NCBI GenBank assembly: GCA_030632885.1
Contig: DAOVTW010000020.1
Span: 1 to 57,452, forward strand
DNA: 57,452 nucleotides
Direction: 5' to 3'
Source: JAIOSM01 sp023143455
GTDB taxonomy: Bacteria; Desulfobacterota; Desulfobacteria; Desulfobacterales; Desulfobacteraceae
Position 1 is the stretch's first letter. Every line of letters begins with the position of its first letter. Shown here piece after piece: positions 42,510 through 50,895 of this stretch. The notes beneath the pieces were generated by a model. The model saw nothing but the letters and a program-made list of their open reading frames with translations. It was not told the origin of the DNA and did not search any database. A program made the position numbers and the translations under genes.

Positions 42510-44468
42510 CTAGTCAGAAATAATCTTGTGATAAGGTACTTTTTTCAAACTCCACTCATTTGTTACTTTGTTATAAGTTGAGTTAACAAAGCAGAACCAT
42601 TCTTCATCATTTTGACCCATGAAGTCACCTCTGTAATAGAAACCAGGGTATCTTGATTCTTCACGGAACTGGATGTGACGGGTATGGGCCTCAACTGTGT
42701 AGAGACGATGGTTAATTTCCCATGCTCTCATAAGTTCATGAAGGTCACCAGCAGCAATTTTTTCAAGATCTTCACGGAACATTTGAAAGTTTTCCATGAG
42801 GATTTCAAGAGATTTTCCACCAGTCATGTAGTAAGTAGCTGTACCACCACCATACTCATTGGTCATCTTCATTAGACGCATTGCCATACCAGCAGGTTTG
42901 CAATAGTGAGGGTTAACTGTTTCATCTGTTGTATAGTCACAGTTGTCAAGATAAGTTCTGACAGGTTTATATACAAAGTCAACCAGTTCTTCATCAGTTT
43001 CTTTGAAGTTAACATCGGCTGTATTGTCTCTGAGGAACTTAACCATTTCTTTTGCACAAATACGACCTTCAGCATGAGAACCAGAGGAGAACTTATGACC
43101 AGAACAACCAACACCGTCACCAGCTGTAAAAAGACCTTTAACAGTAGTCATTCTGTTGTAACCCCATTTGTAATCAGCAGGGACCCAGTCTTCGTCTGGA
43201 CCTGAACACCATATACCACAGCAACCTGAATGAGAACCTAAAAGGTAAGGCTCAGTTGGCATAACTTCTGAATCTTTTAACTCAGGTTCAGTATTTGTTG
43301 CACACCAGAGACCTGCTTGACCAACTGACATATCAAGGAAATCTTCCCAGGCTTCAGACTCAAGATGTTTGAGTTCTTTTTTGCTCATTGTCTCGCCAAG
43401 TTTTGCAAGAGCATCAGTAGTTTTCATGATGATTGGACCACGGCCTTCTTTGTACTCTTTCATCATGAGATGGTTTCTCAAACATGTAGGAGTAACAGCA
43501 GCAGTTCCATAAGGAGCGTATTTTTCAAGTTCAGCTTTTGCTTCGTCAGAAGCAGCATAGTTTTCACCAAGACCATTTACAGTCTGAGCTTTAAAAAGAA
43601 GGAACCAAGCACCAACAGGACCGTAACCATCTTTAAAACGAGCTGGGGTGAAACGGTTTTCCATCATGGAAAGTTCAGCGCCTGCTCTAACAGCCATTGT
43701 ATAAGTGGAACCTGCATTCCATACTGGATACCATGCACGACCTTTACCCTCACCAACTGAACGAGGTTGGTAAACATTAACCGCGCCACCGCAAGCAACC
43801 ATCATAACTTTTGCTTTGATGATGTAAACTTTGTTTTCACGTACTGAAAAACCAACCGCACCGGCAATTCTGTTAGGATCAGTTGTGTCGTTCAGAAGTT
43901 CAACGATAAAGCATCTTTCAATAATGTTTTCTTCACCAAGAGCTAATTTACCAGCTTCAGCAACGATTCTTTTGTAAGATTCACCATTGATCATGATTTG
44001 CCATTTACCAGTACGAACAGGAGTAGCACCTTCTTTTAAGGTACCCAATTTTTTACCTTTGCTTCCGTCAATGTTTTTTCCGTCTTCAGATTTTTTCCAA
44101 ACAGGAAGTCCCCATTCTTCAAAAAGATGTACAGAATCATCAACATGACGTCCAAGGTCAAAAATAAGGTCTTCACGAACAATACCCATAAGGTCATTTC
44201 TGACCATACGGACATAATCTTCAGGGCTGTTGTCACCAACATATGTATTGATAGCTGAAAGACCCTGTGCTACTGCACCACTTCTTTCAAGAGCAGCTTT
44301 GTCACAAAGAAGAATCGATGTGTCGTCGCTTGCCCATTTTTTTATCTCAAATGCTGTTCCACAGGCAGCCATTCCACCGCCGACGATAAGAACATCGGTC
44401 TCTCTTTTTTCTACTTCTGGATCCCTTACTGCTCTAAGTTCTCCAATAGGCTTATTCGGTAATGCCAT
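42510..44468 (-). CDS. aprA: Adenylylsulfate reductase, alpha subunit
   Basis: 652 aa, normal length. The FAD motif DVLIVGGGMAACGTAFEIKK (about 25-44) and the substrate-channel regions NRFTPARFKDGYGPVGAWFL and HSGCCGIWCSGPDEDW are typical of AprA. The C-terminal YTVEAHTRHIQFREESRYPG is the conserved arginine-rich part. With AprB it reduces adenosine 5'-phosphosulfate to sulfite and AMP in the cytoplasm, the central step of dissimilatory sulfate reduction. A strong GGAGGT site precedes it. It lies 56 nt after aprB. A reverse (oxidative) role cannot be excluded from sequence, but the Qmo neighbour favours reduction. Confidence 0.97.
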   Translation of the reverse strand: MALPNKPIGELRAVRDPEVEKRETDVLIVGGGMAACGTAFEIKKWASDDTSILLCDKAALERSGAVAQGLSAINTYVGDNSPEDYVRMVRNDLMGIVREDLIFDLGRHVDDSVHLFEEWGLPVWKKSEDGKNIDGSKGKKLGTLKEGATPVRTGKWQIMINGESYKRIVAEAGKLALGEENIIERCFIVELLNDTTDPNRIAGAVGFSVRENKVYIIKAKVMMVACGGAVNVYQPRSVGEGKGRAWYPVWNAGSTYTMAVRAGAELSMMENRFTPARFKDGYGPVGAWFLLFKAQTVNGLGENYAASDEAKAELEKYAPYGTAAVTPTCLRNHLMMKEYKEGRGPIIMKTTDALAKLGETMSKKELKHLESEAWEDFLDMSVGQAGLWCATNTEPELKDSEVMPTEPYLLGSHSGCCGIWCSGPDEDWVPADYKWGYNRMTTVKGLFTAGDGVGCSGHKFSSGSHAEGRICAKEMVKFLRDNTADVNFKETDEELVDFVYKPVRTYLDNCDYTTDETVNPHYCKPAGMAMRLMKMTNEYGGGTATYYMTGGKSLEILMENFQMFREDLEKIAAGDLHELMRAWEINHRLYTVEAHTRHIQFREESRYPGFYYRGDFMGQNDEEWFCFVNSTYNKVTNEWSLKKVPYHKIISD

Positions 44469-44524
44469 TATATACCTCCAAAATTATTAATAAAGTATTA
44501 AACTAAAATGGATGACAGTTTGAC

Positions 44525-44962
44525 TTAAGCTAGCTCGGATGGAGCTACAAGTACATAACCATCTGCTTCTTGAGTACAAAGAAGCCCACTGTCCAGATCT
44601 TTACCTTTAAGATCAGCATATGCATTAGCTTCACCTTCAGGAGTAGTTCTGATAGGGAATTTAAAACGTTTAATATTCCCATTTCTGAACTTACATGTCC
44701 ACATAATATCCTCAGTACCCATCATAGGAACAGTAGAACCTCCCATGGGTACAAAGTCAGAGTAGCCTCTGACCTCAATAGCCTGGGAAGGACAAATTTT
44801 TACACATGAAAAGCATTCCCAGCATTGATCTGGTTCCTGGTTATAAGCTTTCATCTCATTTGGTTCAAGGACCATCAGGTCATTGGGGCAAATATACATA
44901 CATGCTGTTTTGTCCCCACCCTTGCAGCCGTCACATTTTTCTGCAATTACAAAAGATGGCAT
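44525..44962 (-). CDS. aprB: Adenylylsulfate reductase, beta subunit
   Basis: 145 aa, normal length. Two 4Fe-4S clusters are bound by C10, C13, C21, C25 and by C47, C50, C53, C57. The spacing C-x2-C-x7-C-x3-C in the first cluster is the unusual loop found in AprB. The C-terminal tail (about 85-145) wraps around AprA in known structures. It carries electrons from Qmo to the FAD of AprA. AAGGAGG lies ahead of the ATG. It is the first gene of the aprBA transcript. Confidence 0.97.
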   Translation of the reverse strand: MPSFVIAEKCDGCKGGDKTACMYICPNDLMVLEPNEMKAYNQEPDQCWECFSCVKICPSQAIEVRGYSDFVPMGGSTVPMMGTEDIMWTCKFRNGNIKRFKFPIRTTPEGEANAYADLKGKDLDSGLLCTQEADGYVLVAPSELA

Positions 44963-44997
44963 TTAAATACCTCCTTAAATTAAGTTAACAAAATATT

Positions 44998-45014
44998 GCA
45001 CAAATCCATTGTGC
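44998..45014. promoter_or_regulatory. Short dyad upstream of aprB
   Basis: GCACAA (44998-45003) and TTGTGC (45009-45014) are a perfect 6-bp inverted repeat with a 5-bp spacer, 36 nt upstream of the aprB start. It could form a small leader hairpin or be an operator half-site pair. It does not match the Rex-type TTGTGAA/TTCACAA consensus exactly. Confidence 0.3.
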
Positions 45015-45158
45015 TACTCTAATTTTTTCTAACTATTAGCTAAATTGAATAAGCTCTATCCAATTTAAATATCCTAAATTTTTTGTGTTAATTAATGCTG
45101 AAAATTATAAAATTTACTATCGTATATTTAAATCCCAGTATTTCATAAACATTCCAGA

Positions 45159-45186
45159 AATATCACTGAGGTGATATTCTTGTCAA
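45159..45186 (-). promoter_or_regulatory. Candidate aprBA promoter overlapping a 20-bp palindrome
   Basis: On the minus strand TTGACA (45186-45181) is followed, after 18 bp, by TATTTC. The spacer contains a 20-bp palindrome (45159-45178): AATATCAC, TGAG, GTGATATT, perfect in both arms. A repressor on this site would block the promoter. The expected leader to aprB would be about 190 nt. The palindrome could equally serve the plus-strand gene at 45412. Apart from this and the dyad at 44998 I see nothing else in the 44963-45411 gap, which is very AT-rich. Confidence 0.42.
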
Positions 45187-45411
45187 GTAATTTCAATAAA
45201 AGGTTTGTAATATATCTTAACTATTTATTGAATCAAATTCATTTACAATATGTGTAGATTGACTAAACTTTTTAACAATATATAGTGACTGAAAATTTAT
45301 ACTTATGTTTAACAAATTTTTAAAAGAATCTGGATTTTAATTTAAATAATTGATAAATTCAAGTTTCAGTTTTTTATTTAAATAAAATTATTAATTAAAG
45401 GCATAAAATAA

Positions 45412-46155
45412 ATGAATGATGATATGATTCCGATTTTACCCGAAGAGAGATTAACCTTTGAATGCTCGTCGGCAAGTCCTTGTTTTAATGAATGTTGCAG
45501 GGATCTTAATCAGTTTTTAACTCCCTATGATATTATACGATTAAAAAATAATCTAAAATTAAAATCCAGTGAGTTTTTAAGAAAATTCACTTCAATGCAC
45601 AAAGGTCCGGGAACAGGGCTTCCAGTTATAACTTTTAAACCTGATCCGGATTCTGGTCACGCCTGTCCATTTGTTACAAAACAAGGATGTTCTGTATATG
45701 CAGACAGGCCAGCTTCCTGTAGGATGTATCCTTTGGCGCGGGCTATTACAAGATCAAGGGATACAGGCGAGATAACCGAATACTTTGCAATAATCGAAGA
45801 ACCGCATTGTAAAGGATTTGAAGCACAAAAAGATCAGACTGTAAAGCAATGGATTGATACCCAGGATGTTAAAATTTATAATGAAATGAATGATAAGCTT
45901 ATGGAGATTATCAGCCTGAAAAATATGACCAGGCCAGGTAATCTTGTAGGCGCAGAGGAGGATAATTTTTATCTTGCATGTTATGACATAGATAGTTTCA
46001 GAGATAAAATTTTCAATAATGATTTGCTTTCAGGTTTGAGTATTCCCGATTTTGTCCTAGATAAAATCAAAGAAGATGACATTGCACTACTTGATCTTGG
46101 ATTTGAATGGGTAAGATATTTTCTTTTTGGTAAGGATATGAAATTTGATCAATAG
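45412..46155 (+). CDS. YkgJ-family cysteine-cluster protein
   Basis: 247 aa. The family pattern is clear: ECSSASPCFNECCRDLNQFL near the N-terminus, then HACPFVTKQGCSVYADRPAS followed by CRMYPLA. These cysteines probably chelate zinc or an iron-sulfur cluster. Related proteins are annotated as zinc/iron-chelating domain proteins; the activity is not established. No strong ribosome binding site is visible. It starts a plus-strand group of five genes that is divergent from aprBA. Confidence 0.85.
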   Translation: MNDDMIPILPEERLTFECSSASPCFNECCRDLNQFLTPYDIIRLKNNLKLKSSEFLRKFTSMHKGPGTGLPVITFKPDPDSGHACPFVTKQGCSVYADRPASCRMYPLARAITRSRDTGEITEYFAIIEEPHCKGFEAQKDQTVKQWIDTQDVKIYNEMNDKLMEIISLKNMTRPGNLVGAEEDNFYLACYDIDSFRDKIFNNDLLSGLSIPDFVLDKIKEDDIALLDLGFEWVRYFLFGKDMKFDQ

Positions 46156-46184
46156 GCTTCAAGTTTATGCTAAAGGAATTGTTC

Positions 46185-47003
46185 ATGGGACAATATGATG
46201 AAATTGCACTTGTGCTAGGTGCTGTCAAAGGAATTGGAAAAGGAATCGGACTTGCTCTTGCAAAAGAGGGAATAAAACTTGTTTTAACGAGGCATGACTG
46301 GGAAGAGACTTTTAAAGTTATGGAAAAGGATTTTAATAATTCCAAAGCCGAGCATATGATTGTAACAACAGACTTAAGAGATATTAATAGCATTAAAGAG
46401 CTGATTCAAAAAATTGATGATCGTTATGGCAGATTGGATATTCTTGTCAATAATATTGAGCGTGGAGGCTGGCCTTCAGTGCATGGTGAATACACAAAAG
46501 AGCAATGGGACCTTGAAATAGATACTACATTAACTGCAAAAAGATGGGTGTTTAATGAAGCTTTTCCTCTTTTAAAAAAGAGTAAAAAGGCTTGCGTGAT
46601 TAATTTTTCCTCAATAGCAGCTATTGTTGGAAGATCAGGTCCCGCAGCAGCGCTATTTAATGATGGATATTCTGCCGCTGTAAAAGGTGTATCTTCTTTG
46701 ACTGAGACCTGGGCACGTATGGGGGCACCAAATGTAAGAGTCAATGAAATTATGCTTGGTGTATTTGAAACAAGGCATGCCCAGGGGACAATAGGGTGGG
46801 ATGAGGTGTTAACTGAAAAAGAAAAAACTGACATAATAAATCATACACTTATTCCCAGAACCGGAAAAATTGAAGATGTTGTTAAGGCATGTATGTTTAT
46901 TATAAAAGATGCGCCTTATATGACAGGCAGTGTGTTAAGGCTGGACGGAGGTTATGTTTTGGGTGGTGAAAATGTCCCCGTGATGCCTGTAGGTGTTGTA
47001 TAA
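46185..47003 (+). CDS. Short-chain dehydrogenase/reductase
   Basis: About 272 aa from the ATG at 46185, which has AAAGGA at 46172-46177; an ATG at 46167 lacks a site. The nucleotide motif is VLGAVKGIGKGIGLALAKEG, a variant of TGxxxGxG in which the first T is V. NNIERGG replaces the usual NNAG. The catalytic serine is in VINFSSIAA, but the expected YxxxK appears as YSAAVKG with a tyrosine and lysine four apart, which is intact. The C-terminus has the usual GSVLRLDGGYVLGG. Substrate unknown. It lies 29 nt after the YkgJ gene. Confidence 0.85.
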   Translation: MGQYDEIALVLGAVKGIGKGIGLALAKEGIKLVLTRHDWEETFKVMEKDFNNSKAEHMIVTTDLRDINSIKELIQKIDDRYGRLDILVNNIERGGWPSVHGEYTKEQWDLEIDTTLTAKRWVFNEAFPLLKKSKKACVINFSSIAAIVGRSGPAAALFNDGYSAAVKGVSSLTETWARMGAPNVRVNEIMLGVFETRHAQGTIGWDEVLTEKEKTDIINHTLIPRTGKIEDVVKACMFIIKDAPYMTGSVLRLDGGYVLGGENVPVMPVGVV

Positions 47004-47089
47004 AGGCGTTGTATAATGGTATTGTGCAAAAGTGCTGTGTGAGTTAATTAGAAAGATAAAACAATTAAAACAATAAGATGGAGGGTAAT

Positions 47090-47434
47090 ATGAAAAACGT
47101 TGCAATAGTTGGATGCGGAACATATATGGATCAAGGTTATGGTTGCCCTGGAGAATGGAGATGCCTTAAAGCAGCAGCTCTTGGAGAGGGGAAATTTGAA
47201 GAACCAAGTTCTGTTATTTCTTTTATTAAATGTGAATGTCCGGGAAGAACAGTTGTCCCTGCAATTGGCATGGCAGCAAAGCTTTCAGAAATAAAACCTG
47301 ATCTTATTTTTCTGTCTTCATGTTTTGCAAATGCGAAACCTGCGTGCCCATATACAAGCCCTGAAGATATGGCTGCAATTATTCAAGATAAGACTGGTAT
47401 TGAAGTTGTTTTAGGTACGCATGAATATCACTAA
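47090..47434 (+). CDS. CGGC-domain-like protein
   Basis: 114 aa from the ATG at 47090, directly behind GGAGGG (47080-47085). Cysteines are placed as in the CGGC family: VGCGTYMDQGYGCPGEWRC, then FIKCECPGRTVVP, and a later SSCFANAKPACPYTSP. They suggest a metal or cluster site. There is no signal peptide or helix for a membrane. The function of the family is unknown; a role in redox or metal handling is plausible. It lies between the SDR and the FMN enzyme genes, in the same direction. Confidence 0.72.
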   Translation: MKNVAIVGCGTYMDQGYGCPGEWRCLKAAALGEGKFEEPSSVISFIKCECPGRTVVPAIGMAAKLSEIKPDLIFLSSCFANAKPACPYTSPEDMAAIIQDKTGIEVVLGTHEYH

Positions 47435-47487
47435 CACTTATTATTAGAACAGAATGAAAAGCTAAACAATGCACAAAGGGGGGGTAT

Positions 47488-48501
47488 ATGCAGGAAATAT
47501 ATACAAATGCCAGAACTCTCATGAAGGGTTTTTGTAAAGTTTGTAAAGAATGTGATGGAAAAGCATGTGCAGGTGAAGTCCCGGGTATGGGTGGACTTGG
47601 TACAGGGTCATCATTTAAGTCTAATGTACAGACTCTTTCAGAATTGAAGTTTAATATGAGCCTTATCCATGATGTGATAAAACCTGATACAAAAGTTACA
47701 ATATTTGGGGAAAAATTAGATATTCCTGTTATGGCGGCTCCCATTGGAGGTGTTTCCTTTAATATGGGTGGGAAAATCAGCGAAGAGGAATATGTTAACT
47801 CCATAATCCATGGGTGTATTGAAAAAGGAATTATGGGTTGTACTGGAGATGGGGTTCCTGATTTTATTTACGAAACCGGGTTAAAAGCAATTTCTGATAC
47901 AAAAGGCATTGGTATCCCTTTTATTAAACCCTGGGAAGATAAAGAACTCTATCAAAAACTTGAAAAAGTTGAAAAATCAGGAGCTAAAATTGTTGGGATT
48001 GATATTGATGCAGCAGGGCTTATAACCTTAAGAAAAATGGGCCGTCCTGTTTCACCAAGAAACGCAAGTCAGTTATCAAAGATAATTAAGAGTTTTCCCA
48101 TGAAATTTGTCTTAAAAGGAATAATGACAAAGAAGGATGCAGAGCTTTCCGTAGAAGCAGGCGCTCATGGTATAGTTGTTTCAAATCATGGTGGTCGGGT
48201 TTTTGATTTTACTCCTGGAACATCTGAGGTGTTAGCTGAAATTTCTGAACATGTAAGAGATAAAATAACTATTCTTGTTGACGGTGGAGTAAGGAGCGGC
48301 GGTGATGTCTTAAAACTTCTTGCATTAGGTGCCAATGGAGTGATGATAGGTCGTCCATTTTCGATTGCTGCTGTTGGTGGATTACAACAAGGCGTTGAAA
48401 AATATATTGATAAAATAAAAGAAGAGCTTGAACAGAGTATGGTTATGACAGGAACACCATCACTGTCAAAGATTAATAAGTCAATTCTTAGAAAGGCTTA
48501 A
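47488..48501 (+). CDS. FMN-dependent alpha-hydroxy-acid dehydrogenase with N-terminal cysteine cluster
   Basis: 337 aa. The TIM-barrel FMN family is recognised by VMAAPIGGVSFN, VLKGIMTKKDAELSVEAGAH, GIVVSNHGGR (active-site His and Arg), and ILVDGGVRSGGDVLKLLALG followed by GANGVMIGRPF. An unusual N-terminal segment carries four cysteines (CKVCKECDGKAC, about residues 14-25), which could bind an iron-sulfur cluster. In an anaerobe the electron acceptor is probably not oxygen. Lactate or a related 2-hydroxy acid may be the substrate. GGGGGG precedes the ATG. nadE starts 1 nt after its stop. Confidence 0.86.
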   Translation: MQEIYTNARTLMKGFCKVCKECDGKACAGEVPGMGGLGTGSSFKSNVQTLSELKFNMSLIHDVIKPDTKVTIFGEKLDIPVMAAPIGGVSFNMGGKISEEEYVNSIIHGCIEKGIMGCTGDGVPDFIYETGLKAISDTKGIGIPFIKPWEDKELYQKLEKVEKSGAKIVGIDIDAAGLITLRKMGRPVSPRNASQLSKIIKSFPMKFVLKGIMTKKDAELSVEAGAHGIVVSNHGGRVFDFTPGTSEVLAEISEHVRDKITILVDGGVRSGGDVLKLLALGANGVMIGRPFSIAAVGGLQQGVEKYIDKIKEELEQSMVMTGTPSLSKINKSILRKA

Positions 48502-48502
48502 T

Positions 48503-49348
48503 ATGTTTGAGATTAAAAACAATTATCAATTAATGTTTTCAAATATTAAAAGCCAGCTTTCAGCATATTTGGTTACGAATAATCAGTTAGAATCCCTTGT
48601 TATTGGTCTCTCAGGAGGTATTGACAGTGCTCTTACATGTGCACTTGCAAATGAAGTAATAAAAGATCTACCAAATATCACTCTTTTTGGCAGAAGCCTG
48701 CCCATAGAAACAAATAAAATTGATGAAATATCAAGAGCAGAAAAAATAGGTCAATTTTTTTGCGATGATTTTGAAACCCATGATCTGACTGATGCCTACA
48801 AGAATTTGTATAAACACATTGTTCCGGAAAAAAGAATAAAAGATTTACCCGATACAAAATCATTTGAAGAAAAGATAAGAAAAGGAAATGTTAAAGCACG
48901 GATTAGAATGATATATCTTTTTGATCTTGCGCATTTTCAAAAAGGCATGGTTCTTTCCACAGATAATTTTACAGAACTAATGCTGGGATTTTGGACCCTG
49001 CATGGAGATGTGGGAAACTTTGGACTTCTTCAGTATTTGTGGAAGACTGAAGTGTATGGACTTGCAAAATACCTTGAAGATGAATATAGCAAAAGAAATG
49101 AACATAATAAGGCTGACGCCCTGCGGAACAGTATTGATGCAGTACCCACAGATGGTCTTGGAATTACCACAAGCGATTTTGATCAAATCAAGGTTACTGA
49201 TTATGAAACCGCAGACAATATTCTTTTAAAATATCTTAATGAAGAAAAAACTGATAAAGACCATCCTGTTATAAAGCGATACAAATCAACAAAATTTAAA
49301 CGCCTTGACCCTTTAAATATTAAACGAGAAGAAATTTTAAAACCATGA
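48503..49348 (+). CDS. nadE: NAD+ synthase (ammonia-dependent)
   Basis: 281 aa. The ATP pyrophosphatase loop is SGGIDS at 37-42. NVKARIRMIYLFDLAHFQKG and MVLSTDNFTELMLGF are family motifs, and GDVGNFGLLQYLWKTEVY the substrate region. There is no glutaminase domain, so it should use ammonia directly. The enzyme adenylates nicotinic acid adenine dinucleotide and amidates it to NAD+. It is tightly coupled with the FMN enzyme gene upstream and convergent with the MocR gene. Confidence 0.93.
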   Translation: MFEIKNNYQLMFSNIKSQLSAYLVTNNQLESLVIGLSGGIDSALTCALANEVIKDLPNITLFGRSLPIETNKIDEISRAEKIGQFFCDDFETHDLTDAYKNLYKHIVPEKRIKDLPDTKSFEEKIRKGNVKARIRMIYLFDLAHFQKGMVLSTDNFTELMLGFWTLHGDVGNFGLLQYLWKTEVYGLAKYLEDEYSKRNEHNKADALRNSIDAVPTDGLGITTSDFDQIKVTDYETADNILLKYLNEEKTDKDHPVIKRYKSTKFKRLDPLNIKREEILKP

Positions 49349-49366
49349 AAAAGGCATATTAGCCTA

Positions 49367-50779
49367 TTAACTGATAGATTGTCCAAGGATTTTTATTCCC
49401 TGTTCCACATCCTGGTTATATACGGAACCACACCCAAGTCTGATATAGTTTTTAAATCTCCTTGAACTGGAGCAGACTTCTCCTGGTATAATTGATATAT
49501 TTTTTTTTCTGGCAGTTTTGTAAAGCTCCATACCACTTATTTGACTTGGTAGTTGAATCCAGAGTAAAGAGCCTCCTTTCGGTACAGAGACACGTGTTCC
49601 TTTTGGGAAATATTGTTGGACTGCATGGGCTATCATAAGTGATTGTTTTTTCAGTCTACCTCTCAGATTACGCATAAATCTGTCATAGGCACCACTTTTC
49701 AGGAATTCTGCTAATATGTGTTGATTTAAACTAGGAGATGATATGGAGATCCCGGATTTGATTGATAAGATCTTGTCTTTGAATTTTTTCGGGGATACAA
49801 GCCAGCCAATTCTGAAACCAGGTGCGATGGTTTTTGAAAAAGATGAACAGGAAATGACATTGTTGTTTGTATCATATTTTTTTAATGATGAAGGTCTTAT
49901 TCCATCATAATACAACTCACTTAAAAGGTTATCTTCAATTATTGGTACATGATGCTCTGTTGCTATTGTTACAAGTTTTCTTTTGTTTTCATCTGGCATT
50001 AATGCACCTGTGGGGTTCTGAAAGTTGGACATCAAAAGGCAGGCATTAATTTTTTTGAGGTTCAATATCTTTTGAAATTCATCCAGGTCAATGCCAGTTA
50101 AAGGGTCTACTGGAACTTCAACAACATTTAAACCAAGTCCTTTTAGAAGCTGCAGAAAACCAAAATGAGTAGGGGACTCGATTAATATAGTATCTCCTTT
50201 TTCAGCAAGCAATATCAGTGAAATGGTAAGTGCTTCCATGCAACCATTAGTGATGACAATATCATCCAAATTTAAACTCTCCATACTTCCAATAAAATGC
50301 AGCGTCAGTTGCCTTTTTAATTCAGGGTCTCCGTCAATCAAAGAATAGGAAATCAATGATTTCATTTTTTCGGCATTAATTTTTTTTATTATTCTTGTAA
50401 GATGCTTTACCGGAAGCAGTTCATGTGACGTTGTTGAGGAACCTAAGTGAAGCATGTTTGGATCATTTAAGTCTTTTAGAGCAGCAATAACAATGGAAGA
50501 AAAATTTATTTCTCTGATGACTGGTTCATTTTTTACCATCTCAGGCAATTCCATAACAGGCTTGGAATTGATAAAGTATCCAGATTTTGGTCTTGCCTCC
50601 ACAAGTCCCATACTTTCAAGCTCAACGTAAGCCTTGTAAACAGTGCTGATACTTACATTCATTTTTCTATGAAGAGACCTGATAGAAGGCAATTTTTCTC
50701 CAATCCTGTAGGTTCCATTTTTTATTTTTAATTCAAGTTCTGATATGAGTTTTTGATATACGAATATTTGCTTTTCCAT
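49367..50779 (-). CDS. MocR-type PLP-dependent transcriptional regulator (GntR HTH plus aminotransferase fold)
   Basis: 470 aa. An N-terminal GntR winged helix (about 5-75, with IGEKLPSIRSLHRKMNVSIS) is joined to an aminotransferase class I domain (about 95-465). The latter has TNGCMEALTISLILLAEKGD, the NFQNPTGALMP asparagine region, and the PLP lysine in SSFSKTIAPGFRIGWL. MocR proteins bind PLP or amino-acid adducts and regulate nearby genes. The adjacent divergent aminotransferase at 50896 is the likely target. The DNA-binding part and PLP site are both intact. Confidence 0.93.
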   Translation of the reverse strand: MEKQIFVYQKLISELELKIKNGTYRIGEKLPSIRSLHRKMNVSISTVYKAYVELESMGLVEARPKSGYFINSKPVMELPEMVKNEPVIREINFSSIVIAALKDLNDPNMLHLGSSTTSHELLPVKHLTRIIKKINAEKMKSLISYSLIDGDPELKRQLTLHFIGSMESLNLDDIVITNGCMEALTISLILLAEKGDTILIESPTHFGFLQLLKGLGLNVVEVPVDPLTGIDLDEFQKILNLKKINACLLMSNFQNPTGALMPDENKRKLVTIATEHHVPIIEDNLLSELYYDGIRPSSLKKYDTNNNVISCSSFSKTIAPGFRIGWLVSPKKFKDKILSIKSGISISSPSLNQHILAEFLKSGAYDRFMRNLRGRLKKQSLMIAHAVQQYFPKGTRVSVPKGGSLLWIQLPSQISGMELYKTARKKNISIIPGEVCSSSRRFKNYIRLGCGSVYNQDVEQGIKILGQSIS

Positions 50780-50854
50780 TTTGTAACCTTTTTAAAGCTT
50801 GTCTGTTATGCACAAATTTATATTTTTCTGTATCTGTTTTAGTACCAGAGATTT

Positions 50855-50875
50855 CATTATAGTTCCATCATAATG
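50855..50875. promoter_or_regulatory. Dyad upstream of the aminotransferase gene
   Basis: CATTAT (50855-50860) and ATAATG (50870-50875) are an inverted repeat with a 9-bp spacer, 21 nt before the aminotransferase start and in the region shared with the MocR gene. It may be the MocR operator; the match is short. Confidence 0.3.
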
Positions 50876-50895
50876 TTATTAATTTTAAGGAAAAT

